Assembly: GCA_947044405.1 (NCBI GenBank)
Contig: CAMRHE010000504.1
Coordinates: 166,001-230,000, forward strand
Direction: 5' to 3'
Length of the DNA: 64,000 bases
Origin: Leptodactylus fallax
Taxonomy: Eukaryota; Chordata; Amphibia; Anura; Leptodactylidae
Shown: piece by piece, positions 25,534 through 36,605 of the stretch
Layout: each line of letters starts with the position of its first letter
Numbering within the stretch: the stretch's first letter is position 1
Made by a program: the position numbers and the translations under genes
The notes under the pieces: model-generated
Told to the model about the DNA's origin: nothing
The model's database searches: none
Seen by the model: only the letters and a program-made list of their open reading frames with translations

Positions 25534-27392
25534 CTCTTGTATTATACTCCAGAGCTGCGCTCACTATTCTGCTGGTGCAGTCACTGTGTACATACATTAC
25601 ATTACTTATCCTGTACTGATCCTGAGTTACATCCTGTATTATACTCCAGAGCTGCACTCACTATTCTGCTGGTACAGTCACTGTGTACATACATTACATT
25701 ACTTATCCTGTACTGATCCTGAGTTACATCCTGTATTATACTCCAGAGCTGCGCTCACTATTCTGCTGGTGCAGTCACTGTGTACATTACATTACATTAC
25801 TTACCCTGTACTGATCCTGAGTTACATCCTGTATTATACTCCAGAGCTGCACTCACTATTCTGCTGGTACAGTCACTGTGTACATACATTACATTACTTA
25901 TCCTGTACTGATCCTGAGTTACATCCTGTATTACACTCCAGAGCTGCGCTCACTATTCTGCTGGTGCAGTCACTGTGTACATTACATTACATTACTTACC
26001 CTGCACTGATCCTGAGTTACATCCTGTATTATACTCCAGAGCTGCGCTCACTATTCTGCTGGTGCAGTCACTGTGTATATACATTACATGACTTATCCTG
26101 TACTGATCCTGAGTTACATCCAGTATTATACTCCAGAGCTGCGCTCACTATTCTGCTGGTGCAGTCACTGTGTACATACATTACATTACTTATCCTGTAC
26201 TGATCCTGAGTTACATCCTGTATTAACTCCAGACTGCGCTCACTATCCTGCTGTTACAGTCACTGTGTACATACATTACATTACTATCCTGTACTGATCC
26301 TGGTTACATCCTGTATTACACTCCAGAGCTGCGCTCACTATTCTGCTGGTACAGTCACTGTGTACATACATTACATTACTTATCCTGTACTGATCCTGAG
26401 TTACATCCTGTATTATACTCCAGAGCTGCGCTCACTATTCTGCTGGTACAGTCACTGTGTACATACATTACATTACTTATCCTGTACTGATCCTGAGTTA
26501 CATCCTGTATTATACTCCAGAGCTGCACTCACTATTCTGCTGGTGCAGTCACTGTGTACATACATTACATTACTTATCCTGTACTGATCCTGAGTTACAT
26601 CCTGTATTATACTCCAGAGCTGCGCTCACTATTCTGCTGGTACAGTCACTGTGTACATACATTACATTACTTATCCTGTACTGATCCTGAGTTACATCCT
26701 GTATTATACTCCAGAGCTGCACTCACTATTCTGCTGGTACAGTCACTGTGTACATACATTACATTACTTATCCTGTACTGATCCTGAGTTACATCCTGTA
26801 TTATACTCCAGAGCTGCGCTCACTATTCTGCTGGACAGTCACTGTGTACATACATTACATTACTTATCCTGTACCTGGTCCGACGTAACATCCTCGCAAA
26901 CTCCAGCTGCACTCACTATTCTGCTGGTGCAGTCACTGTGTACATACATTACATTACTTATCCTATACTGATCCTGAGTTACATCCTGTATTATACTCCA
27001 GAGCTGCGCTCACTATTCTGCTGGTACAGTCACTGGACAACATTACATTACTTATCCTGTACTGTCCTGAGTTACATCCTGTTTATACTCCGGGGCGGCA
27101 CTCACTATTCTGCTGGTGCAGTCACTGTGTACATACATTACATTACTTATCCTGTACTGATCCTGAGTTACATCCTGTATTATACTCCAGAGCTGCACTC
27201 ACTATTCTGCTGGTGCAGTCACTGTGTACATACATTACATTACTTATCCTGTACTGATCCTGAGTTACATCCTGTATTATACTCCAGAGCTGCGCTCACT
27301 ATTCTGCTGGTGCAGTCACTGTGTACATACATTACATTACTTATCCTGTACTGATCCTGAGTTACATCCTGTATTATACTCCAGAGCTGTAT
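25534..27392 (-). repeat. 97-bp minisatellite array 2 (about 19 copies, inverted)
   Basis: The same 97-bp family as 11684-14579 but reverse-complemented on the plus strand (TGATCCTGAGTTACATCCTG every 97 bases). Early units contain a GTGTACATTACATTACATTAC variant alternating with GTGTACATACATTACATTAC, so two unit types are interleaved near 25570-26000. Units near 26220-26300, 26865-26910 and 27030-27095 are shortened or scrambled. It is the least homogeneous of the three arrays. Plus-strand 75-248-codon frames are repeat artefacts. Confidence 0.96.
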
Positions 27393-28465
27393 TCTGCACT
27401 ACGATAATCAGGTATATCACTCCAGAGCTCCACCTAGTGGTATCTGTAATACATACATGCTACTATATGTTACATTCCCTTTGGTTGTCAGAGTTGAGAA
27501 ATCAATGGAAATTCTGAAGTGTTTTGACTTCTGCTTTGATGTTCCAGACATTAGGATTACAATAACTGACTTTTTGTTAAAACTATGGGCTTTAGGGCTC
27601 CTAAATTCCTTGCTTTCCGCCTCTGTGTCAGTCCATTAGTACACAGTTCAGACACGCTCCTGTACAGAAGGATCCTATACACTATATACTGCACTCGTGA
27701 GATCTAATAAAGCTAAATTCAATTGACGACCGGCAGAGATGCTTAATGGAAGCTAACCGATAAAGAAGTGGAGGGGATATATAACCAGCAATATTCTGTC
27801 CTTCTTACCCATGATCCTTCAGGCTAGTTTTAATTCTTCCTGCTAAGGGAGTGCTCTGGCTCTTGTAAATCGTCTGCTGTTACCAGTTTCTATGTAAGTC
27901 CTTCTCATTCTTAGACATGTTTTTGTACAAGACAGTAGATCAATTGTAAGGTAACATTTGTTTTCCCTCCTTGGTGTGGTCTATATCATTGTGATAACTG
28001 AGAGCAATAGCTGCTGCGGTCTACCCCTGTCTCATATGTCATCCATACACGGAACGGAAATTCTACCATACAGAAAAAGCAGCAGCATGGGTCATACTCT
28101 GTGAGTGACCAAGGGATGAGTTTTAGAAAGTGACCCCTATTCTCTGTCCCTGGCGACTGTACCCCCTGACAGCCGTATGCCCCAATGTACTCTGCAAAAA
28201 GGTATGGCGTGGTAAACTGGGCCACTTATCGGCAGGTAGCTCCCCATACTGTAAGTCCTTAGCCAACTTTCAAGAAGCCTTGTGACATGATAGGGGATAA
28301 CCAGAAAATTCCTCCAAAACACAATAGACACCCATCACGAGACAGCGGGTTCTGGTTCTGGGTACTGGATGGCTATGTGAGTGGCCAGGGATTTGGGTTA
28401 GGGGGGTACTATGCCTCTTTTCGGAGACAACCAACTATAGAGGTATAGGGAGACTTCAATAGTCT
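27393..28465. other. Non-coding DNA
   Basis: Right after the array, CACTCCAGAGCTCCACCTAG near 27420 looks like a decayed edge of the 97-bp unit. The rest shows no gene. Minus-strand frames of 64-79 codons at 27986-28331 overlap in different phases and carry no domain. Confidence 0.4.
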
Positions 28466-28770
28466 CTCACCTAGCCATGCAGTACCTTGCTCTGCACTGA
28501 AGAGGGGCAAGAAGCCCAAAATAGCTGCCTGCGGATGGGAGTGTGGTCCTTTAGGGTGAGATTTACTGGTTTGGCTTATATCCCAAGTCATGTCATACAA
28601 CTTCTGGAAAGGCTTTGTGGACTTATAGGGATCAACTTTCCAATGGGTGACATTAGAGTCAGTTTTCTTACATACTTTTCCCCAGAACTCCTAGGGGCCC
28701 GTACCTGGTCTGCCTACACTTGTATCAGTGGCTGTCTCCACATGGACTCATAGACATAAGAACGTTTTAT
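28466..28770 (+). repeat. Dispersed repeat containing GCTCTGCACTGAAGAGGGGC
   Basis: The segment reads GCTCTGCACTGAAGAGGGGC at about 28490, then AAGCCCAAAATAGCTGCCTG and TTTGGCTTATATCCCAAGTC. I recall this motif series as a very common dispersed family in frog genomes. That is memory, not shown here by a second copy. An 88-codon frame across it has no domain. Confidence 0.4.
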
Positions 28771-28950
28771 CACAAGTTTTGCAAAATTGGATTGGTTATT
28801 GCATTAATTTATCAAAATTTGCAGCAACAAATGTAGCAAGACCAGCAAATGTTTCTATAACCTGGAATATTATCTCCAATGTTGCTAAAATCTTCACAAC
28901 TTTTGTGTAGATTCTTCCTGATTCATGAATGGAGCGGCAGCCCAGTCACG
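28771..28950. other. Non-coding spacer
   Basis: AT-rich; nothing recognised. Confidence 0.4.
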
Positions 28951-28959
28951 GTATATATA

Positions 28960-28998
<39 letters not shown>

Positions 28999-29002
28999 TA
29001 TA
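28951..29002. repeat. TA dinucleotide microsatellite
   Basis: An almost unbroken TA run of about 50 bases with two C interruptions. The short plus-strand frame containing Ile-Tyr repeats is the translated microsatellite. Confidence 0.97.
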
Positions 29003-29584
29003 AGCCTGCTTGCTCACATTACACTTGCCACTTATTCCTTTCTACCCTGTAGTTTAGTACTACTGTGCTTAATAAGTGCTGAGGCTGCTGTAATCACAGG
29101 GCTGACACACTTATACTCTCTTTACACACACAGATAGTTTGAAGTTTTCTTTTTGAGTAAGAAGTTAAATTTTTTTTTAGTTATATCTCTCTAGTTATCT
29201 ATTAGCAATCTCTATACTTCTCTAATTGTTTCTATATCAGCAGGGAGAGAGTACAGATAAGCAGTAAAACAAGTCTCCCTTTTTTGCTGTGTATTGGAAT
29301 TAATGGAATCTACAACAGCAAGTCAATGAAGCTAAAGAACATTTTTAATTCTATATTTAAAACTCGAATTTACTCAATGAAGCACAAACTACTTTTATGT
29401 AGAATACTGGAGGTATGCTTTAAAGATACACTAAATTTTGTAAACTGCCCTAGGTACAGATTTGACCATGGTACCCAGTTTTTGGAATGCTACAGCTTCC
29501 TTGATGCCACTAGTTCACAATACTATGTTTAATTTCCAACATCTGGGGTGTCACCTATGCTTTAAGCATTTTCCACATGGCTGT
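29003..29584. other. Non-coding AT-rich DNA
   Basis: No array and no recognisable gene. An 82-codon frame at 29284-29532 is Lys/Ile/Phe-rich, as expected by chance in AT-rich DNA. Confidence 0.4.
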
Positions 29585-30080
29585 AGCTTTAAGGTTGCTG
29601 TGCCTAACAGTTAAACTTTGGCTGGGTCTGTCCAGCCACTCAGAGTTTTAAGATGCAGAGCCAATCAGGGCTGTACTTCAGCATCCAATCCAGGGCTGAG
29701 GCGGGGTAATATAACCTGACACTACCCTTGCCCCGGTGCCTGCGATTGCATTTGTTTAATAGACTCTATTCTTTGTCTCGTGTATTACTTGCAATAATGT
29801 TTCTGGTTTGTTTCTTAGTCTGCAAGTATTAACCTGTTTTCTGATACCTTGTTTTGGGGCTGCAACCTGAGCAGCCAAGTCCATCCCACCTTGCAGCAGG
29901 CTCTGGTGAATACCTTGGGGTAGCCTTAGACTCTGCAAACCAGAGCAGTGTTGGATTATTGTTATCTTATTTTCTGGCTGTCTGTTGGTCCTGTCATTTA
30001 CCTGCTGCATATTAGGAAACTGCTTAAATAATTCCATTGCAAAGAGTTGGAGTTGGTGGAGGTGGTGAAAGATTCCCTTT
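29585..30080 (+). mobile_element. Dispersed LTR-like fragment, copy 2
   Basis: 29585-29715 is a diverged copy of 22370-22511, sharing TTTAAGGTTGCTGTGCCTA, GGCTGGGTCT, GATGCAGAGCCAATCAGG, CAGCATCCAAT and AACCTGACAC. A TATA-like GGGGTAATATAACC lies near 29704. The following 350 bases (up to GATTCCCTTTAATTC) may belong to the same element. A 93-codon minus-strand frame has no recognised domain. Assignment as an LTR is uncertain. Confidence 0.45.
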
Positions 30081-31050
30081 AATTCTTAATTCCTTAACAG
30101 GTTTGCCCTACAAGTTCTCATCACCCAGTAGCAAAGGGTATGATCCCAACCAAGAATGAGCCTCTTAGGACCCAGTATCAGCCACATGGGCTACCTCTAG
30201 GATATGAGTTAGAAGTCATGACTTGGTCTTGGACTTTCTTGCCAGTCAAATGAGCTACAATTTACTTATCTAGCTAAGAAAATAGTGTCAAGACGATCAC
30301 CCTTCTTACTAGGTGATGGACCTGCTCAACTGGGGAAAGATTTCTTAGGTAGAGGCAGAGCTAGGGGTGGTAGAGTAGGCAACCTAGGTGCTACAGTATG
30401 TGCCAGGAGGGTGCCAGCAAGCTCTCCATCTTGTCCAGGGTGTCCAAATACAGGAATAGGGCAGCAAACAAAATCCTTCACCCCAAATGAAAGAAATCCT
30501 AAGTTGCAGGAACTCAGTAGGTGAAGTGACTGCCTAGAGAGACCAAAGATGGCTGCTGAGGAATTGATAGCACGCGGGGTTAAAAAGTCTGTTCACAAAA
30601 GGCACCTCACCCAGTCGTGTTTGCATCGGGGACTCTGTGTAATGCATTCATGTAATCAAAGACCTGGAAGTATAATGGCAGGCATGATGTGCCACGGCGC
30701 GACTCCATAAATTATCACCTAAATGCTCTGATACATTATACATTTCTACCAGTCAGCCTTTTCTTATCAACCTCCTCCCAATTCCCTTCTCTCTTCATAC
30801 AGAAAACATCAAAAGATAAAAGGTGCTCCGCCAGATTGTGAATGCGCTCGCCTGCAAACCTGCAAAAAAGTAAAAAAAAAAATCTTAAAAATGTGCCACG
30901 TGGCACCTGCAAAAAAATCCTGAAGAGACGCGCTCTATGTCGTTTCCAAGTTACAGTAACCCAGTGTCATTGTCACCTCGCTCTAATGTTCTCTTTGCAG
31001 TTCCTTGACTAGTTTGTGCCATTGTTCAGATGTTCTGAAGCTGAGCTTGT
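30081..31050. other. Non-coding DNA
   Basis: No array or gene recognised. A TGCCACGTGGCA palindrome with a CACGTG E-box core is present near 30893-30904, of unknown meaning. Confidence 0.4.
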
Positions 31051-31053
31051 GAA

Positions 31054-31179
31054 ATGTAGCAGAGCCGAGTATGTAAGGCAAGGCAATGCATGGTCAGAGC
31101 TTGATATACGGAGTGTGGGTGAGCCTGTTATCCTTACTGCTGCTGGAAAACCTCTACAACACACTCAGCCCTGCTACAT
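31054..31179. mobile_element. Small foldback element, 21-bp arms
   Basis: Arm ATGTAGCAGAGCCGAGTATG starts at 31054, and its inverted partner at 31159-31179 matches 18 of 21 bases. The same TAGCAGAGCTGA-type arm recurs at 40873-40994 (both arms) and 43390-43425 (one arm), which defines a small dispersed family in this window. No coding capacity. Confidence 0.65.
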
Positions 31180-31365
31180 CGCACTCATCTTTATTATATT
31201 ATAGGAGTCTGACACATATCGGTTTGAGTGGGAAAATGTAAGTCAATGTCCGAGCAACTTGTCTAGCAATGTCAATATAGAGTAAAGACTGGAATCATCA
31301 AATCCAACAATCCTTCTCTACCGTCTACAGGCCATCAAAACCAACTTTCTCTAACTTTCTACCAC

Positions 31366-31495
31366 CATTGGATTGGTCCTCAGAAACAACTACTGTCATT
31401 TCATTGGTCCTCAGAAACAGCTACTGTCATTTCATTGGTCCTCAGAAAAAGTCACTGCCTTTTGATTGGTTCTCCGAAACAAGGGTTGTGATTGG
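31366..31495. repeat. 31-bp tandem repeat carrying inverted CCAAT boxes
   Basis: ATTGGT occurs at 31372, 31403, 31434 and 31465, exactly 31 bp apart, within a repeated CATTGGTCCTCAGAAACA unit. A further ATTGG follows at 31491. Each ATTGG is an inverted CCAAT pentamer. The regular spacing follows from tandem duplication; whether any site binds NF-Y is unknown. Confidence 0.88.
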
Positions 31496-31907
31496 CCAGT
31501 AGGGTTTGCAATTCAGTCGTCTTTTTAACTCTTTCACACCTGTGTTTGTCCGCACTCTGCAGCTCTATACATTTCATGTACACACAGGATATACATTTGC
31601 CTTTAGTAAAATGTCACATTTTCTATAAACAAAGTTGCAAAACTTTCTAAAAATCTTCTAAACATTTCTAAAAGTATTCACAGCTCATATTAACCCTACG
31701 TGGTAGATGAATTTTCCATTTTGCCTGGGGTTCTCCTTTAAACTATGACATATCCTATATGGGTATAATATCCGATGTACTATATCTTCATCTCAGGTTA
31801 TAGGCCGGGTCCACACAGGGCTGGATTGAGTAGGTGGGGCACATGGGGCATATCCATGGATATAGGATATGTATAGGATCCACTCTCCTTGACCAGGCCG
31901 ACATAAA
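31496..31907. other. Non-coding DNA
   Basis: No gene or array. A TATCCATGGATATAGGATATG segment near 31850 is a weak palindrome. Confidence 0.4.
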
Positions 31908-32080
31908 TTAAAGGGGGTGTTCAGAATTAGAAAAACATTTATGATTTCTCCCTAAAACAGCGCCACCCCTGTCCTTGGGTTGTGTCTGGTATTGCAGCTC
32001 CACTTTATTATATAAGGCTAATCTACAATCCTTCACATATCCTGCAGCCATGTTTTTCTAATCCTGTACAAACCCTTTAA
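31908..32080. mobile_element. 165-bp MITE with TTAA target duplication
   Basis: The element 31912-32076 is flanked by TTAA at 31908-31911 and TTAA at 32077-32080. It starts AGGGGGTGTTCAGAATTAGA. The reverse complement of its right end starts AGGGTTTGTACAGGATTAGA, and both continue AAAACAT. TTAA duplication is the mark of piggyBac-type transposition, and a non-autonomous piggyBac-like element is the best guess. Diverged relatives are at the window start (1-345). No transposase is in the window. Confidence 0.8.
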
Positions 32081-33327
32081 ATTCAGTAGCCCTTTAAGTA
32101 CACGTAGGCATTAATGACACATGAACTTATACTAAAGAAGGAAAACCTGTAGCAAAGCCGGCCTTAATCCAGCCCTAGGTGCACATGTATCACACTGTAT
32201 CTGATCCTGAGTACAATGTATCAGTTGTTACAAAGCGCAGGTTACATGGAGGGAGAGCCTTCTAGAAGGTGGAGTAGGCTTTGTGTTAACCATGTGAGCT
32301 CTGCTATTAATCCTGGCTTCTCTCCTCTCTCCTAGGTAAGTGGCGCCTCTGATCTCCTTTATACCTTTGATTCTGGAGCGGCGGAGATGAGGTATGGTGT
32401 GCTGTATGTGCTGTATGTGGGAGTTTATCATGTCACTTGTTGCTGCAGAAACCATGGTGACTGTGACTCACAGAACAGACAATGGGGCGAGGGGAGGGAG
32501 CGGCGGGCGGCTGATATCTGCTCCCCTGCCTGCCGCTGCTGCTCAGTAATGTCTGCTATCTATAATGTGTGATATGTAGAGGATTAGTCTGCGACTACTG
32601 GATATCAATGAGAATACAGAACTGTCGCCATAGTGGTGTCCGACCCTGCGGGGTCAATATAAAATACATATAATATAGATGTACTGGATGCCTCTATATG
32701 GACTGTGCTATTCTATAGGGCAGAGAAGAGATCCCAGGCCGATAGAGGCCAAAGGGATGTGAAATGTGAATACAGCCCTACGGTTCGTCCCAAGTTCCTG
32801 CCACTCCATTTTGGCTCATCTTCATCAGACAACCCCCTGAACTTTCCCCAAGACCCCTTGCCCAAGATCTCAGTTACACCTTCATGTCAATGAACATTGG
32901 TTGGCATAGTGCACCCCCTTTCCCTTTAAGATCAGGGCTACATAGCAGTATGTAGAGAGCCAAAACATCGGACAGAATTTCAATGCAACTATGGTGTCAG
33001 ATGCGACATACAACATCATGAGACAGTCACAGAAAATCCAAATCTGTTGAATTTTGGTTGTATGTCACTATTTTTTGCCAGGCACGTTGATGGAAGTGAC
33101 ACATGACGGCATCTCACAGGCGACATGTCCGCCACCTGGCTGTGTTCTTAGGCTTGGGCTACATATTAAGTTGCATTAAAAGTTTCCGTGTATCTCTATA
33201 TGTTGCATTGTGACAAGTGACATCACATGACTGTCACTCTACAGTCTCAGAAAATCCAAATGGACTGTACTGTGCAGTCATTGGTCAAAAGTATACAGCT
33301 CTATATAAGAATACAGAAGTGGTAAGT
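32081..33327. other. Non-coding DNA
   Basis: No recognised gene. Small open frames (32228-32455 minus, 32387-32572 plus, 32705-32893 plus) have no domain and overlap each other. The section near 32330-32540 is comparatively GC-rich but has no CpG-island character that I would defend. Confidence 0.45.
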
Positions 33328-33563
33328 CGGGCTTTGGTCACACCCGCGTTGGGTGACCGTCCGGGGACTCTGATTCCTGATTCCGCTTGAAGGACTTTTC
33401 TCTCTGCCTATTTCGTGAGAAAATCAGGAGGAAACCCCGCGGACCCCATTATAGTCTATGGGGTTCGTGGGTTACCACTTTTGAAGCGGTTTTGCTTTCT
33501 GTTTTTTGGGTCCACAAGCAGATCCGAAGAATGGAAACCCCAACGCTAGTGTGAACCGAGCGT
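33328..33563. mobile_element. Foldback MITE-like element 2
   Basis: Left arm 33330-33353 (GCTTTGGTCACACCCGCGTT...) pairs with right arm 33538-33561, matching at 18 of 24 positions. The interior has opposed modules such as AGTCTATGGGGTTCGTGG and TCCACAAGCAGATCCG. The type resembles the 22868-23191 element in general build (GTTCACAC-type ends) but is a different sequence. Non-coding. Confidence 0.65.
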
Positions 33564-34690
33564 CACCCAGACGGGAAGTTAAGATGTTGCTAAAGAATGT
33601 GAAGCTCCAAATCCTTCAAATCCACAAGAGGAAAGAAATAAACATTAAATGCTGCAAATATATGTAAGTCGCTGCTTAGAAAACCCACATGGACTTACCT
33701 CAATGGAGCTGGCCTTAAAGGGGCATTGAAGCTAGAAAGCACTGATGGCAGTAACCAGTCCCTGTCTCCACTGTTTGCAGAATTTTATGAATGTTCATGA
33801 TATAGTCTTGTAGACATCCTGCAGACATCACAGGGTTAATTTCTTGCTGATTTCCTCTTTTTCCAGGTATAGCAGAAGGGGTGGGGATTAGTCAGGGAGG
33901 GAGGGCAGGGGGGAGGCTCCTGCTGCAGCCAGTTGTCTTACAGCCACATTTTTCAAAAGTTTTGAGTTGGACTTAAACCTGAAAGTTTTGGGGTTCATCA
34001 CCCTTGATTTACTATTAAGTAATCTTCCAGCCTCTACCAGACTCTTGGACATCATGGGTCCCGGGGGGACACCAGAGCCTGTGATTGGGTCTCAGCAGTC
34101 ATGTGGTGCATGTCCATGTCATGCATCTTGCATTAAACTGCCATGATGTCGGCACACCCCACATGAGTGCTGAGACCCATTTAGAGACCTCAGTGGTCCC
34201 TCGGACCCAGTGACATCACCCAGAAGGCTGGAAGAGGCCAGGAGATGAACAAAGAGGGAGAGCCCAGGAGAGGTGAGGGAAGGAGAGTATAAGTGTATAT
34301 TATTTTACCAAAACTCCTGGGCCTCCATCTATTATACTCTGGGGGTCTAATGTTTGTGAAATGAGTCTGGTGAGGTTCGCCAACCTATAGGTAGCTCAGT
34401 ATGTAACACGACATGCACTTACCTCAGTGGAACCTTACAGAGACAGTAAACCTGGAAAACAGGGAGAGGCTCCTGCTGCAGCCAGTTGTCTTACAGCCAG
34501 ACACAGGCCAGTGAGGAGAATCAGGAAGACATGGCCAAGTCCCTGAGAGGCAAAGAGAAGGTATTTTGTAATAAGATCAAAGCAGAAGATGAGATAAGGG
34601 GAGGAAGTGTTGGGATATTTGATTTTTTTGTGCATTTTCTGCTTAGTGGTTCTTAGAAGTAGGCAGACAGTAAGTGGACAGCGCCTTTAA
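33564..34690 (+). repeat. Two diverged direct copies of a dispersed element
   Basis: ACTTACCTCAATGGA near 33694 matches ACTTACCTCAGTGGA near 34419. A 34-bp stretch starting GAGGCTCCTGCTGCAGCCAG is identical at 33913-33946 and 34466-34499. The order is the same but the distance between modules differs, so each copy has its own indels. The first copy also has CCTTAAAGGGGCATTGAAGC, a TTAA plus AGGGG junction near 33715. No coding capacity recognised. Confidence 0.6.
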
Positions 34691-35369
34691 GCCCCGCATA
34701 TTACTCCCTGATATCCAGAGCTTGCCATAAGTGGTCATGAAAAGTAATTTCCCCACCTTTCTGAGCCGCTGTGACTGTGCGAGGTTTAATAACCTTCCCT
34801 GATCCCTTCTGCCGAGGTGATGTCTCAGCTTGAGGTGCGGATAAAATATGTGACAGATAATATACAAGGTGTTTTGATGAGATGAGATTTCATTCAAGCG
34901 GTTATAAGAGAAAAAAAAAAGCAACTTATACATAAAGAAAATCCGAACAAAACATTGGCAGAGGATCCGACCTTGAGTCAATGATGTGGCGGCGCGGCAG
35001 CTTTTAACTTTTACCGGGAGACGCTCTCATTTCCTTTATTCATCGGCTCCCAATCCAATTTGAATAAAGATGAATTTCAATTGGCCGCGCCGTGTATTTC
35101 GGGGATTCATGCAATTAGGTGTATGAATATGAACCCTAATGTGATTATAGGCGACTGTTCCGCTACGACGGCCGTAATGCTGTCATTGCTGTCTGCTTTA
35201 TTGAGCAGCCAAGGCGGCGGAGATGAGAGGACCACTTGAAAGCAGCTGCACGGGACCGCCGATCTTGTAGGGTTTTGCTCACTCGTTCAGAAGACACAAA
35301 TCATGTTGTAAATCTATGGTCGGAGTCCTTTAAAGATTCCTTAATAGGCTGGAAACAGAGTAAAAAAAA
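34691..35369. other. Non-coding DNA with a higher-complexity island
   Basis: 34985-35270 is unusually balanced and CpG-containing for this window and has homeobox-type ATTA/AATTG words (CCAATTTGAATAAAG, CAATTAGG). It lacks repeats and might be a conserved regulatory element, unproven. A 112-codon minus-strand frame at 34643-34981 has no domain. Confidence 0.35.
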
Positions 35370-35645
35370 AATTACTAATATCAGATTAGGACCTGACCCC
35401 TGAGATGCCCACTGATTGGGTGCCATGGCCATTGGATCTGCACAGTGTACAGAGCTGGGGGCAGATAATTCTGTACACTGTGTTGTGGATGTGCAATGGT
35501 ACTGCTACCTAATTAGGCTGCAGTAGCACAGCATGGCCACTAGGTAGTGTATGGAGCTGTCAGCTTCTGATCTGGCAGCTGATCAGTGGCGGCCCGGGGT
35601 GTCAGACCAACCTAATATTGATGACTATTAGAGGACCTGGGTGTT
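35370..35645. mobile_element. MITE-like element related to 36266-36602
   Basis: The left side has AATATCAGATTAGGACCTGA near 35379. The right side has CCGGGGTGTCAGACCAACCTAATATTGATGAC near 35596-35627 (given here only to locate it). The opposed AATATCAGATTAGG / CCTAATATTGAT words agree with the arms of the better-preserved element at 36266-36602. Its right end runs straight into a 49-bp tandem array. Confidence 0.5.
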
Positions 35646-35945
35646 AGACCCCCCACCAACCTAATATTGCTGACTATTAGAGGACCTGGGGTATTAGCCC
35701 CCACCAACCTAATATTGATGACTATTAGAGGACCCGGGGTGTCAGACCCCCACCAACCTAATATTGATGACTATTAGAGGACCTGGGGTGTTAGACCCCC
35801 ACCAACCTAATATTGATGACTATTAGAGGACCCGGGGTGTTAGACCCTCACCAACCTAATATTGATGACTATTAGAGGACCTGTTGTGTTAGACCCCCAC
35901 CAACCTAATATTGATGACTATTAGAGGACCCGGGGTCTCAGACCC
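35596..35945 (+). repeat. 49-bp minisatellite (7 copies) grown from a MITE end
   Basis: Seven units contain CCAACCTAATATTGATGACT and TATTAGAGGACC with GGGGTGT(T/C)AGACCCCC; the period is 49 bp. The unit resembles the right terminus of the 36266-36602 element (GGGGTGTAGGACCCCCGCCG... GATATTGGTGACCTAT), so the array most likely formed by tandem duplication of that terminus. Confidence 0.9.
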
Positions 35946-36261
35946 CATTGATGATAAGTCATGTATCATTCTTGGGGTCAGAGTTACAAATCTTCAGAGT
36001 ATGCAGAGTAACATGATACAATTCTGGCTACCTGGAGTCACCACTAGGGGGAGCTTACTGCATACAATGTTTTTTTATTGAATTTAAAGAGGTAGTGTCA
36101 GGATTGGCGGGGTCTCACTAGATGGACCGCCTCCAATCATGAAGTCATGGCGTGATCGAGTGATAACTTTCTGACTTTATGTGATATCACTGAGGTGGCT
36201 GGAAGTGGTTACTGCAATTATAGATAATTGCTGTCACATGACCATGGTGGCCACTTAAACC

Positions 36262-36605
36262 TTAAAGGGATTTTCTGGGCTAAAAATATTGATGACCTCT
36301 CCTAAGTATAGGTCATCAGTATCAGATCAGTGGGACTCTGACACAGAGATCTCCCTACTAATACGTGGAGAATGGAGCAGGGAGAAGACGGCGCCGTTCT
36401 CTGTGTAGTGGTTGAACTGAGTCACTGCAGCTGAGGTCCATTCAAGTGAGTGGGAGCTGATTTGCAATATCCTGGTCTCATAACTACACAGGATGGAGCT
36501 GTCTACTGCCTGCTCCATTCACTGTGTATACATGGTTGAGAACAGCTGAACCTTTGGGGTGCGGGGTGTAGGACCCCCGCCGATCTGATATTGGTGACCT
36601 ATCCA
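36262..36605. mobile_element. MITE-like element with opposed 27-bp modules
   Basis: It starts after CTTAAAGGGATTTTCTGGGC (TTAA at 36262-36265). A 27-bp module at 36308-36334 (ATAGGTCATCAGTATCAGAT...) matches 23 of 27 bases in the reverse complement of 36576-36602. A small hairpin GATGACCT / AGGTCATC lies at 36291-36317. The right terminus seems truncated: no CCCTTTAA end follows. The interior is non-coding. Confidence 0.7.
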
